Below, piece by piece: positions 42,972 through 51,165 of a stretch of 64,000 bases of DNA. The number at the start of each line of letters is the position of its first letter. Within the stretch, counting starts at the first letter, position 1. The stretch is from NCBI RefSeq assembly GCF_024643205.1, contig NZ_JAMKQJ010000014.1, forward strand, positions 114,570 through 178,569, in the 5' to 3' direction. The notes under the pieces were generated by a model. The model had not been told where the DNA came from, searched no databases, and saw only the letters and a program-made list of their open reading frames with translations. The translations under genes were made by a program, and so were the position numbers. The DNA comes from Parapedobacter tibetensis. GTDB taxonomy: Bacteria > Bacteroidota > Bacteroidia > Sphingobacteriales > Sphingobacteriaceae.

Positions 42972-43910
42972 ATGAAGATAACTGTCGTAGGTGCCGGAGC
43001 TGTGGGCGCCACTACTGCTGACAATATTGTCCGTAAGGAGCTTGCCGAAGAAGTCATATTGCTAGACATCAAGGAGGGACTTGCCGAAGGCAAAGCTCAG
43101 GATATTTCACAAACTGCCGCATTGCTCGGTTTCGATTCCAAGATTACAGGGGTAACCAACGATTATAGCCAAACAGCGGGCTCTTCAGTAGCCGTCATTA
43201 CTTCCGGTATCCCGCGCAAACCGGGAATGACCCGGGAAGAGCTTATCGGCACGAATGCAACCATCGTACGTACCGTAGCTGAGAACTTGCTAAAATATTC
43301 ACCCGAGATCATCCTTGTGGTGGTATCCAATCCGATGGATACCATGACTTACTTGGCGCTGAAAGCCACGGGCTTAGCCAAAAACCGCATTATCGGTATG
43401 GGCGGCACATTGGATTCCTCCCGCTTCAGGTACCAGCTGAGCCTACGGCTCGGCGCCTCTCCTGCCGACCTCAATGCCATTGTTATCGGTGGCCATGGTG
43501 ATACCACCATGATTCCGCTGATCAAGCACGCCACCTGGAACAGCCTGCCGGTGACCGAATTCCTGTCAGAAGAAGAGCAACAACAAATCGTTGCCGACAC
43601 CATGGTTGGTGGTGCTACGCTTACTAAGCTCATTGGTACTTCGGCTTGGTATGCCCCAGGTGCTTCCAGTGCCGCTGTGGTAGAAAGCATTGTGCGCGAC
43701 CAAAAGAAACTCTTTACAGCATCCGTTTACCTGGATGGCGAATACGGCCAGCAGGACATCAACCTTGGGGTGCCCGTCATCCTTGGCAAAAACGGGTGGG
43801 AGCGCATTCTCGAACTCCCCCTAGACGAAACCGAAAAAGCGGCCTTTACCAAAAGCGCAGATGCTGTACGTACCATGAACAATGTACTGAAAGAAATCGG
43901 AACACGCTAA
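42972..43910 (+). CDS. mdh: Malate dehydrogenase (LDH-like type)
   Basis: 312 residues. Features are the NAD-binding motif VVGAGAVGATTADNIV, LLDIKEGLAEGKAQDI, the substrate-loop GIPRKPGMTREELIGTN and the active-site GGHGDTTMIP (catalytic His). The Arg in PRKPGMTR, in place of the Gln typical of lactate dehydrogenases, indicates malate/oxaloacetate specificity. It serves the TCA cycle. A 105-bp gap precedes it, so it probably has its own promoter. The small protease-like gene follows 5 bp after its stop. Confidence 0.95.
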   Translation: MKITVVGAGAVGATTADNIVRKELAEEVILLDIKEGLAEGKAQDISQTAALLGFDSKITGVTNDYSQTAGSSVAVITSGIPRKPGMTREELIGTNATIVRTVAENLLKYSPEIILVVVSNPMDTMTYLALKATGLAKNRIIGMGGTLDSSRFRYQLSLRLGASPADLNAIVIGGHGDTTMIPLIKHATWNSLPVTEFLSEEEQQQIVADTMVGGATLTKLIGTSAWYAPGASSAAVVESIVRDQKKLFTASVYLDGEYGQQDINLGVPVILGKNGWERILELPLDETEKAAFTKSADAVRTMNNVLKEIGTR

Positions 43911-43915
43911 AATCG

Positions 43916-44371
43916 ATGGTTGATGTTCCGTTGACCTTACTGAACTTGCAGGACGATGGCTTCCACCTCTTGTTGGAAGTCGTTGTCTTTGGCAAACCAT
44001 TCAACGCGGTCTTGGATACCGGTGCGTCCAAGACCGTATTTGACAAGGCTACCGTGGAGGCCTACCTCCACGAGGACATGGAACTGCAGCATACCGACAT
44101 GGTCTCTACCGGATTGGGAACCACGTCGATGCAAAGTTTTGTGCTCACCGTACCCGACCTCCTGCTGGGTGGCCTCCACCTCAAAAAATTCGAAGTGGCC
44201 GTGTTGGATCTATCAACCATCAACTATGCCTACCAGCAGTTGGATATCGACCCTGTTATCGGTGTCATCGGAGGGGATATCCTGAAGCGCTATGGTGCGG
44301 TCATCGACTACAGGAAACACATATTGAAACTTCGCGAACGTGTGGTTTACCGTGCCACACGTTCGAAATAG
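43916..44371 (+). CDS. Retropepsin-like aspartic protease family protein
   Basis: 151 residues from the ATG at 43916, five bases after the mdh stop; the frame is open much further upstream inside mdh but that extension is not credible. The motif FNAVLDTGASKTVFD (about residues 24-38) carries the catalytic Asp-Thr-Gly of the retropepsin fold. VIGVIGGDILKRYGAVIDYR is the second conserved block, an ILG-type strand near the C-terminus. It is about the size of a single retropepsin domain, so it would act as a homodimer. There is no signal peptide, so it is cytoplasmic. The substrate is unknown. Its 3' end overlaps the convergent FG-GAP gene by 25 bp. Confidence 0.85.
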   Translation: MVDVPLTLLNLQDDGFHLLLEVVVFGKPFNAVLDTGASKTVFDKATVEAYLHEDMELQHTDMVSTGLGTTSMQSFVLTVPDLLLGGLHLKKFEVAVLDLSTINYAYQQLDIDPVIGVIGGDILKRYGAVIDYRKHILKLRERVVYRATRSK

Positions 44372-45549
44372 AAAACGCCTTTCTTGTTGGCAATCGCGAT
44401 ATCCAGCAAACCATTTCCGTTAATGTCCTGTACCGCATTGTCCACCCCAACCCCAGAGGCATTGTCGATGATGTGGGGTATCCAGATGGGGGTCTCTCCC
44501 GGTACAAATTCCAGCCAGAAAATCACTGGGTCATTCAATTCACCCGGATCGTTTCCCATATGGGCAAAATAACGCATGCCACTCACCAGGTCCAAATTAC
44601 CATCGCCATTGATATCCACCAAGGACAACGCATGTGTCTGGGAAAAATCACCGGTGATTTCATGGGTATGCCAGGTCGTGTTGCCTTCCTCATCCCGGCC
44701 CTGCTCATGCCACCACATCCCAAATCGGTGTGCCGACGAGCTGATGACATCCGGATATCCGTCCCCGTTTACATCCATCACGTGTATCTGGGCACAATCC
44801 TCACCAAGGTCAGCTTCATGGAATGTCCAATGCAGCTGCTTGGGGTCGGCTGGCGCTTCCCACCAACCATGCATGGAGACCACATCGCCCCGCCCATCAC
44901 CATTTACATCGCCGAAACCGAGTCCATGCGAAAAAACATCCGTTCCCGGTGCCCCCCTTTCACTGATTACATGACGTATCCATTCGATATTGCCTTTTTC
45001 ATCCGGGCATCGGAACCAAACCATCTCCTTTGTATTGGGATCGGCACAGAGGATATCCGGACGGCCATCCCCATCGATGTCGACAAAAGCCGGCGACTCA
45101 TTAGCGGCTGCTTCGGTGATGACATGTCGTTGCCAGTATCCTCCAGTGTCACCGGGATTCTGGTACCACCAAATCTCCTTACCCGGGAAATCCACCCGGA
45201 TGTAATCCATCCGCCCATCCTGGTCCACATCGATGGTGAAATTCAACATCGAATTGCTGTAACCTGTAGTTCCATCAAACTTCTGCGGTTCGGGATAGAT
45301 ATCATGGACACGCTCCCAGTCGGGCCCTTCAAACCATCGCGCACCAGCTATGATATCCACGGCACCGTCGTTGTTGACATCTCCGACGGCAACGCCTTCT
45401 GAAATGAACTCGGTTGTAAGCGTTGTTTTTGTAAACTTCACTTCTTCTCCACTTACGCCCTGCCTGTGCTGAACCTTACAGGCTGTCATTGCACAAACCA
45501 ACAACACGCACCCTAGGTATAAAGGGGCAATTTTTCCTGTTTTTATCAT
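44347..45549 (-). CDS. FG-GAP/VCBS repeat lipoprotein
   Basis: 400 residues from the ATG at 45549, five bases after the previous gene's stop; the ATG at 45567 is an alternative and would overlap it. The signal peptide ends in lipobox MTAC. The body is a beta-propeller of VCBS/FG-GAP repeats marked by calcium-binding D-x-D-x-D-G loops: DVNNDGAVD, DVDQDGRMD, DIDGDGRPD, DVNGDGRGD, DVNGDGYPD, DINGDGNLD and DINGNGLLD. Such propellers bind sugars or proteins at the cell surface. It closes the third SusCD locus. Confidence 0.88.
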   Translation of the reverse strand: MIKTGKIAPLYLGCVLLVCAMTACKVQHRQGVSGEEVKFTKTTLTTEFISEGVAVGDVNNDGAVDIIAGARWFEGPDWERVHDIYPEPQKFDGTTGYSNSMLNFTIDVDQDGRMDYIRVDFPGKEIWWYQNPGDTGGYWQRHVITEAAANESPAFVDIDGDGRPDILCADPNTKEMVWFRCPDEKGNIEWIRHVISERGAPGTDVFSHGLGFGDVNGDGRGDVVSMHGWWEAPADPKQLHWTFHEADLGEDCAQIHVMDVNGDGYPDVISSSAHRFGMWWHEQGRDEEGNTTWHTHEITGDFSQTHALSLVDINGDGNLDLVSGMRYFAHMGNDPGELNDPVIFWLEFVPGETPIWIPHIIDNASGVGVDNAVQDINGNGLLDIAIANKKGVFYFERVAR

Positions 45550-45553
45550 TTCC

Positions 45554-48343
45554 TTATCGTTTTCCATCTGCAATCCTCCTGGCAACAAAATCCTGCAAAA
45601 CCGGCCATTTGGCTGCTTTTGCCAAATCAGAGGCGCGGTTGGCATCAAGTGCAACCAATGGCTCCAAAGCGTACCACACCATCAACGGTATGTTTTGGTC
45701 GCCGGCATCTTCTTCGTGCATGCTCAGGTTCTTGAGGATACCCCACCGGCTGTTCGGTTCCATCCGTTGGAGAGCGGAAGCAAGGTGTAGCCGCACCAAT
45801 GCCGAGGCATCATCTTTGGCCAGCCGCTCGAAACGGCGCTGTGCATCCGCGGACACATCTTTCGTTTCGGCAAGCAATTGGATTCCCCAGGCACGTATAT
45901 TTTCATCGTCATGGTCCAGCAAATCCAACAATTGCTTTTCATTAATCCCTCCTGTTACATGCAATGCCCACAATGCGCGCAGTTTCCGGGTGACATCCGG
46001 ATTGTCACTAAAAATCTTCCACAATCCATCACGCACCGCATCATTGGCCCCTCTTTCCTGTAATAGGAGGCGGCTGTGTACCACATAAAATTCATTTTCA
46101 TGGAGTTGGTATTCCACCAGCTCCTGATCGGTCTTTTTAGTCAGATCAACGCTTACCCACTTATCCTCCCGGTGGCTGATCCTGAAAATACGGCCCAGGG
46201 TCTTATCGTGGACATCCGGATTCGGGCTGTGGCACTGGTTTTTGTCATACCAATCATTCACATACACCGATCCGCTGGGTGCGATCTGGAAATTCAGCCA
46301 TTGCGACCAAAAATCATTGGTATTGATAAAGTCCTTCCCATGGCTCGCCGTATAACCAGACCCCAATCGTTTGGTGATGTCCATATTTACGCGGAAACCA
46401 TTGATATTATTCATGAAAATCGCATTCCTATTGATACCCCAGTGTTTGTTCCCCAGGTAAAACATGGCTCCCACATGCGCATGTCCGCCACCTGCGGCGG
46501 CAGAGCGGAAATTCCCAGCATGCGGCCCCCTGTCGCCCAACCAGTGCACGTGGTCGGCGATGGTTTTGATATCTTCATAGGTATAGGGATTGAAATGCTC
46601 TCCGGCTTGGCGATGGTACCTTCCCCCCTGTATCATGTGAAACAGATGAGGGATCACGCAGACCGTCGCAAATGTATGTCCATGGTCATTGAAATCAATT
46701 CCCCAGGGATTGCTCATACCGTGGGAAAAAACTTCAAATTCATGTTTGGTGGGATGAAATCGCCATACACCCGCATTGATCGGTATCCGTTCCTTATCGG
46801 GTGCCCCCGGTTTCCCTACATTGGAGTGCGTGAATACCCCCTGTGTTCCGTATAACCAGCCATCGGGGCCCCATTTGAAGGTGTTGAGTACCTCATGGGT
46901 ATCTTCGTAGGCAAAGCCGTCGAGCAGGATCTGCGGTTCCCCGGCCGGGGCATCCTTTTCCCAATCAACCGGGATAAACATGAGGTATGGTGCGGCACCC
47001 AGCCACACCCCGCCAAAACCCAGTGCGATTGCGCTGACCATGTTAAGCTTTTCCATGAAGACTTTCCTGCTATCCAGCACACCATCACCGTTGGTGTCCT
47101 CAAAAATCAAAATCCGGTCTCTGCCCTGCCCTTCAGGGGCACGCACCGGATAAGTATGTGCCTCTACAACCCACAACCTACCCCGGTCATCCAGGGTAAA
47201 CGCGATCGGGCGAATGATATCAGGCTCAGCTGCCGCCAGCGTCACTGAAAAACCGTCGGGAAGTTCCATGACTTTCGCCGCCTCGGCACCCGAAAGCCCT
47301 GCATTGGGCACCACGTCTTTCGCCGGAAGGATCACTACGTCGTCAGGCCGTAATTCATTGGCATAGGAAGGCCTTTCCTCGTGGAACCGGAAGTCATCGA
47401 ACGAAATATGGGCCCAAGGGTTGTCGGCAATGTAAGGGATTTCGGGCACCGTACCGGTTTCGTCGTCAACCAGGCGGATGTATAGCTCTTTATTCCTGTA
47501 ACGCATGAGATCTACCACGACCGGGCGGAATGCGGCATGTGCCGGATTGCTTGGCTCACTTTCGGTGACATACCCCGAAATCTTAAAAACGACCGTATCC
47601 GCAACCGCATCCACGAGCTCTACCCGTAAACCTTCCATGGCGCCCCCCGTTACCTTGAACGATGCCCAAGGGTGCGTCACCTTAAATGATGTTGAAGTAA
47701 GCATGCCCGTAGCTTGATAATTCAACGTGCCCCCACTGCTCACATAGTAGTCGCCCGATTGCTTCAGCACCGCACTATCCGGATACCACGGGGCTGGATC
47801 GTAGGTCACCGATTTGGGACCAAATGCATTACCCGTTGCCTGCCAGTCCTGCAGGTTGCCGCGCTCGAAACCGAAATTCAGGGGCCTGCCGTCCTTCCGG
47901 GGAGAAACACCCCAATTGTCGCTCACTATAGCTGCTTCGAAATCCTCGACGATCTTAAACTGTCCCCGCATGACCATCTGGTGGCCCGGAAGGCTGCAAT
48001 AGTAAATATCATCTTCCATGGCTTTGAATATGACACTTGTCGTATCACCTTCTTCCAGCATGGTTTCACTTTTGACCCCCGCCTTTTCCAATACGATGTC
48101 ATGGGCCATCAACTCCCCGTTGATCAGGGAAACTTTCACGCGCTCGCCCTTTTTCGCACGAAGTACGGGATTCATCCTGCCGTCTATGTCGCCACCGATT
48201 CCGGTATAGCCAATCATCTTGGCATCCAGTACGTATTCGCGGTCAATTTGCTGTGAATCTGCCGAATCAGAATCGCCGGAACAAGCCGCAACAAACGCAG
48301 CAAACAGAAATAAGAAGGCAATGTGGGATAAACGTAAATACAT
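45554..48343 (-). CDS. Azurin-like cupredoxin fused to PVC-type dehydrogenase-like domain and HEAT repeats
   Basis: 929 residues, lipoprotein (start ATG 48343, lipobox VAAC). An N-terminal cupredoxin (about 30-135) has the type-1 copper ligand pattern of azurin: His in MAHDIV (about 81) and C-x4-H-x3-M in CSLPGHQMVM (about 116-125). A beta-sandwich-like region (about 170-320) follows. Next is a large PVC-type heme-binding/glucose-dehydrogenase-like propeller domain (about 345-750, LPDGFSVTLAAAEPDIIRPI, GRLWVVEAHTYP, IFEDTNGDGVLD). HEAT-like repeats end the protein (about 790-929). The C-terminal cytochrome c (CxxCH) found in longer relatives is absent. It is probably an extracytoplasmic redox enzyme; the substrate is unknown. 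Confidence 0.87.
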   Translation of the reverse strand: MYLRLSHIAFLFLFAAFVAACSGDSDSADSQQIDREYVLDAKMIGYTGIGGDIDGRMNPVLRAKKGERVKVSLINGELMAHDIVLEKAGVKSETMLEEGDTTSVIFKAMEDDIYYCSLPGHQMVMRGQFKIVEDFEAAIVSDNWGVSPRKDGRPLNFGFERGNLQDWQATGNAFGPKSVTYDPAPWYPDSAVLKQSGDYYVSSGGTLNYQATGMLTSTSFKVTHPWASFKVTGGAMEGLRVELVDAVADTVVFKISGYVTESEPSNPAHAAFRPVVVDLMRYRNKELYIRLVDDETGTVPEIPYIADNPWAHISFDDFRFHEERPSYANELRPDDVVILPAKDVVPNAGLSGAEAAKVMELPDGFSVTLAAAEPDIIRPIAFTLDDRGRLWVVEAHTYPVRAPEGQGRDRILIFEDTNGDGVLDSRKVFMEKLNMVSAIALGFGGVWLGAAPYLMFIPVDWEKDAPAGEPQILLDGFAYEDTHEVLNTFKWGPDGWLYGTQGVFTHSNVGKPGAPDKERIPINAGVWRFHPTKHEFEVFSHGMSNPWGIDFNDHGHTFATVCVIPHLFHMIQGGRYHRQAGEHFNPYTYEDIKTIADHVHWLGDRGPHAGNFRSAAAGGGHAHVGAMFYLGNKHWGINRNAIFMNNINGFRVNMDITKRLGSGYTASHGKDFINTNDFWSQWLNFQIAPSGSVYVNDWYDKNQCHSPNPDVHDKTLGRIFRISHREDKWVSVDLTKKTDQELVEYQLHENEFYVVHSRLLLQERGANDAVRDGLWKIFSDNPDVTRKLRALWALHVTGGINEKQLLDLLDHDDENIRAWGIQLLAETKDVSADAQRRFERLAKDDASALVRLHLASALQRMEPNSRWGILKNLSMHEEDAGDQNIPLMVWYALEPLVALDANRASDLAKAAKWPVLQDFVARRIADGKR

Positions 48344-48487
48344 GTTCAATTTGGTTATACTGTAAATGTAATAAAATCTAGGGGTATAATTGTCCATTAA
48401 AAGTAGTGGCTATTTCAAAAATAAAGAAGCGGTATCGTCTCAATTTCTTCGTTATTTTGTATCATATTACTTAAAAGATTGATACCA

Positions 48488-49198
48488 TCATGGCCATTCC
48501 GTAATGGTCACATCCCTCACCTGGAGCTTCGCTGCCCCGCCGCTGTGGAGCTGGAATGCGATTACACCCGTTGATGGGATATTCGGATCCTTTTCGATAT
48601 AGTCAGCCGTTTTTACACCATTGATGTAAAGCTCGTGGTGCATGCCATGAACCCGGATAATATAACTGTTCCACCCATCCTCATGAAGGATATGCCGCAG
48701 TGTATTCAAATCACCGGGCACCAACAGCCCCCTGCGATGCTCGTCATAAAGATCACCCCAATGGCCCCTTCCGATATCGGCCTGATAACCCACAATATCG
48801 TTGTCAACCACTTTCGAACGGTATTGGATCCCACTGTTGATAAAACCGCTTCCGTGGTCACCCGAAAGGCGGAACAGGCACCTGAACTCGAAATCCCCGT
48901 ATTCCCGGATTGTCCGGAGATAAGTGTTTTTGGGCACCGGGGTCTCTCCATCCCCCCCAGTGATCAGGCTATCCATTACCGACCAATAATGTCCGTCATC
49001 GGGATCCACGGATTTCCAGCCTGTCAGCGTCTCCCCATCGAACAGCGCTACCGTTTTGCCCACTCCCCCTTCAGGTTTAGTCTTTTGCTGTGCGCAAGCC
49101 GCACAACAGCCGGCCAATATCGTACAACTCAAACCAACACTGCATAGTAGCTTACCGTATGCTAGTATAGTACTCCTAAGGAAAAAAATTATTGCCAT
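48488..49198 (-). CDS. DUF1080 (3-keto-disaccharide hydrolase family) protein
   Basis: 236 residues from the ATG at 49198; a GTG 27 bases upstream is an alternative. A Cys-rich hydrophobic N-terminus (LCSVGLSCTILAGCCAAC) acts as a signal and may be lipidated. The DUF1080 beta-jelly-roll follows, with ALFDGETLTGWKSVD, YLRTIREYGDFEFRCLFRL, SGFINSGIQYRS and GVIAFQLHSGGAAKLQVRDV. Members of the family hydrolyse or eliminate 3-keto-glycosides made by an oxidoreductase. The adjacent dehydrogenase-like gene makes a 3-keto sugar pathway thinkable but unproven. Confidence 0.9.
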   Translation of the reverse strand: MAIIFFLRSTILAYGKLLCSVGLSCTILAGCCAACAQQKTKPEGGVGKTVALFDGETLTGWKSVDPDDGHYWSVMDSLITGGDGETPVPKNTYLRTIREYGDFEFRCLFRLSGDHGSGFINSGIQYRSKVVDNDIVGYQADIGRGHWGDLYDEHRRGLLVPGDLNTLRHILHEDGWNSYIIRVHGMHHELYINGVKTADYIEKDPNIPSTGVIAFQLHSGGAAKLQVRDVTITEWP

Positions 49199-49296
49199 TT
49201 CTTTACTGTTTTTTATCCACCACATAGCGCATAATGTGGAAAAATAATCAATTTAAACCATTGAACGTTTTATTTTAATCATAAAACCCAATTGGG

Positions 49297-50727
49297 TTAA
49301 TCTGCAAAACTACCCATGTCGGCCAATTCAGCCCTCATCAGGAAGACATTGTAAGGCATCCACATGGACATCAGGAAATACAGGTGATCACCGGAAGTCG
49401 ATAATGGATGGAAGTACGAACCATACAACTGGGCATATTCACTGCCGGCCGCCAATTCATAAGGTTCGCTCCAGGGGCCGACGATATCTACGGCCGTGCG
49501 CATGGTTATATTATATCGATCGCCATTGAAATAGGCAACTATCCACTTTTCGTGTTTATCATTATAGATGAAAGATAACTCCCCCACCTTATCGTTTATT
49601 AGGATCGTCGCCTGGCTTTCGTCACCTTTTATCCATTGGGCGGTTGAGCTGTTCCAATATTCATAATCATCCGGATTTTCGATGTCGGATTCCCGGAAAC
49701 GTGCCAAGTACGCAGGGCTATCCCGACCTGTTTCGGTACCCATCATATACACATAGCCATCTTTCTTGAAATAGCCACCTTGTCCGAATTTACTGTTTGA
49801 CGAGAACACGGCATCTTCGCATTTCGTCCATGTCTGACCATTATCCGTAGATTTGTATATCCCTGAATAATTTGTAACCCACCCTGTCCAATTTCTAATA
49901 TTGAAATAGTGCACGTAGTCAATCCCGTTTGCCCGGATGGCTGCCGTAGGGATGGATGTCCAGTCGCCATTGCCCGACTGGTCTTTTCCACCATATATAA
50001 TTTCCCGGGCATTCCCACCGTTACCTGTAACCATACCGCTCAATGAAAGTCCGTCTTCCAGGTTATTGTCATCCGAAAAAGCCAATACATTGCATCGCCA
50101 ACTCCCCCCATTAGGTCCCGGATTAGCTTGGTTGGGTACAAAATCGCTTCCGAATGTATCGCCAAAAAAAAACCCATACTTCCCTTGTTCCATCTCCCAT
50201 ATGACACCAAGATCAGTCCCGCCCACATTCCATGCTGCCGCCGTATTGTTCGGACTGGGGAAATTTTCGCCTGCCATTGTCCTGCCCGTCACACGGGCTA
50301 CACGACTAGCACCCCGGATAAAAAATCCCCAACGGTTGTCCACGTTCAAGGAAAGTTCTTTCGATACATTCCCATTTCTATAATAAGCAACCAGCACCAA
50401 CCTGAAAGATTCCGGATCGGATTGCTGGATGGTGTAATGAAACGCATAGGGCGATGAAAGTTCTTGCCGGCCTATGCGAACCGGGTAATGGTCTCCCCCA
50501 CTTTTCTTGACCATGATATGATCTATCGCATCGAGATCCACAAAACTCAACACAGTCGATACGACCTTTGTGTGCCTGTCTGGAATAAGGCTGGTTTCCG
50601 CAGCGGTTATCTCATCCGTTGGCTCACCAAGCTTATTGCCATCACCTTTGCTACATGCAGCGAACAGATGCGCGCAACAGGCAAAAGCTACACATAGCCT
50701 ATATTTTTTGATATACCCTAGATTCAT
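49297..50727 (-). CDS. DUF4185 domain lipoprotein
   Basis: 476 residues, lipobox FAAC. An N-terminal region of about 130 residues (an Ig/FN3-like fold is possible) precedes a five-bladed-propeller-type DUF4185 domain. That domain is seen at NVGGTDLGVIWEMEQGKYGFFFGDTFG, GIYKSTDNGQTWTKCEDAVF, FGQGGYFKKDGYVYMMGTETG and IVAYFNGDRYNITMRTAVDIVGPW. The domain resembles glycosidase-type propellers but has no firmly known activity. The gene is 10 bp after the DUF4945-like gene and belongs to the SusCD operon. Confidence 0.82.
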   Translation of the reverse strand: MNLGYIKKYRLCVAFACCAHLFAACSKGDGNKLGEPTDEITAAETSLIPDRHTKVVSTVLSFVDLDAIDHIMVKKSGGDHYPVRIGRQELSSPYAFHYTIQQSDPESFRLVLVAYYRNGNVSKELSLNVDNRWGFFIRGASRVARVTGRTMAGENFPSPNNTAAAWNVGGTDLGVIWEMEQGKYGFFFGDTFGSDFVPNQANPGPNGGSWRCNVLAFSDDNNLEDGLSLSGMVTGNGGNAREIIYGGKDQSGNGDWTSIPTAAIRANGIDYVHYFNIRNWTGWVTNYSGIYKSTDNGQTWTKCEDAVFSSNSKFGQGGYFKKDGYVYMMGTETGRDSPAYLARFRESDIENPDDYEYWNSSTAQWIKGDESQATILINDKVGELSFIYNDKHEKWIVAYFNGDRYNITMRTAVDIVGPWSEPYELAAGSEYAQLYGSYFHPLSTSGDHLYFLMSMWMPYNVFLMRAELADMGSFAD

Positions 50728-50737
50728 CTATCAATTA

Positions 50738-51148
50738 TCACTGAATCTCAAGGACCTCGCCTTCAGAATAGACCCTATCCGGTTTTCCCGTTGCTCGTAC
50801 ATCATCCGTGAGGTACCCCGCTAGCTTAACCACAAACCGGTACGTTTTGTTGGCGTCGATGGCAATGTCACGTGATGTACTTTCGCCATGCACCATGATT
50901 ATTTCCCTGTAGACCCCATTCTCTACTTTTTGTATGCTCACCTCTAGGGGCCTTCTAAAGCCAGCCGAGATACTTTCGGGTATTTCCCATGTCAATGTGA
51001 CTAAATCCCCCTGTCTGGAGTATGCCAAATTTTTCACGTTGGGCAAGGAATAGCCAAACTCCTTATAATCGATAATATCCCTATCGTAGCAACCTACCAA
51101 CAAGATGGCGCTGAGCGCTACACCAACTACATGAACTAACTTTACCAT
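50738..51148 (-). CDS. Small DUF4945-like surface lipoprotein
   Basis: 136 residues. Signal and lipobox LLVGC are at the N-terminus. A single FN3-like beta domain follows (PNVKNLAYSRQGDLVTLTWEIPE, PLEVSIQKVENGVYREIIMV, TYRFVVKLAGYLTD). In SusCD loci such small proteins often follow SusD and bind glycan or stabilise the complex. The DUF4945 assignment is from memory of this architecture and is not certain. It starts 17 bp after the SusD stop. Confidence 0.7.
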   Translation of the reverse strand: MVKLVHVVGVALSAILLVGCYDRDIIDYKEFGYSLPNVKNLAYSRQGDLVTLTWEIPESISAGFRRPLEVSIQKVENGVYREIIMVHGESTSRDIAIDANKTYRFVVKLAGYLTDDVRATGKPDRVYSEGEVLEIQ

Positions 51149-51165
51149 GATTTCGATGTTTTCTG

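Noticed and set aside
43646..43915. 90-codon N-terminal extension of the retropepsin-like protein
   Set aside because: Lies entirely inside mdh in another frame and is Arg/Cys/Pro-rich; the ATG at 43916 is the sensible start.
44473..45402. 309-residue plus-strand frame
   Set aside because: Antisense to the FG-GAP propeller gene; its His/Pro/Ile-rich sequence mirrors the D-G repeat codons.
45489..46088. 199-residue plus-strand frame
   Set aside because: Antisense to the HEAT-repeat end of the cupredoxin/PVC protein.
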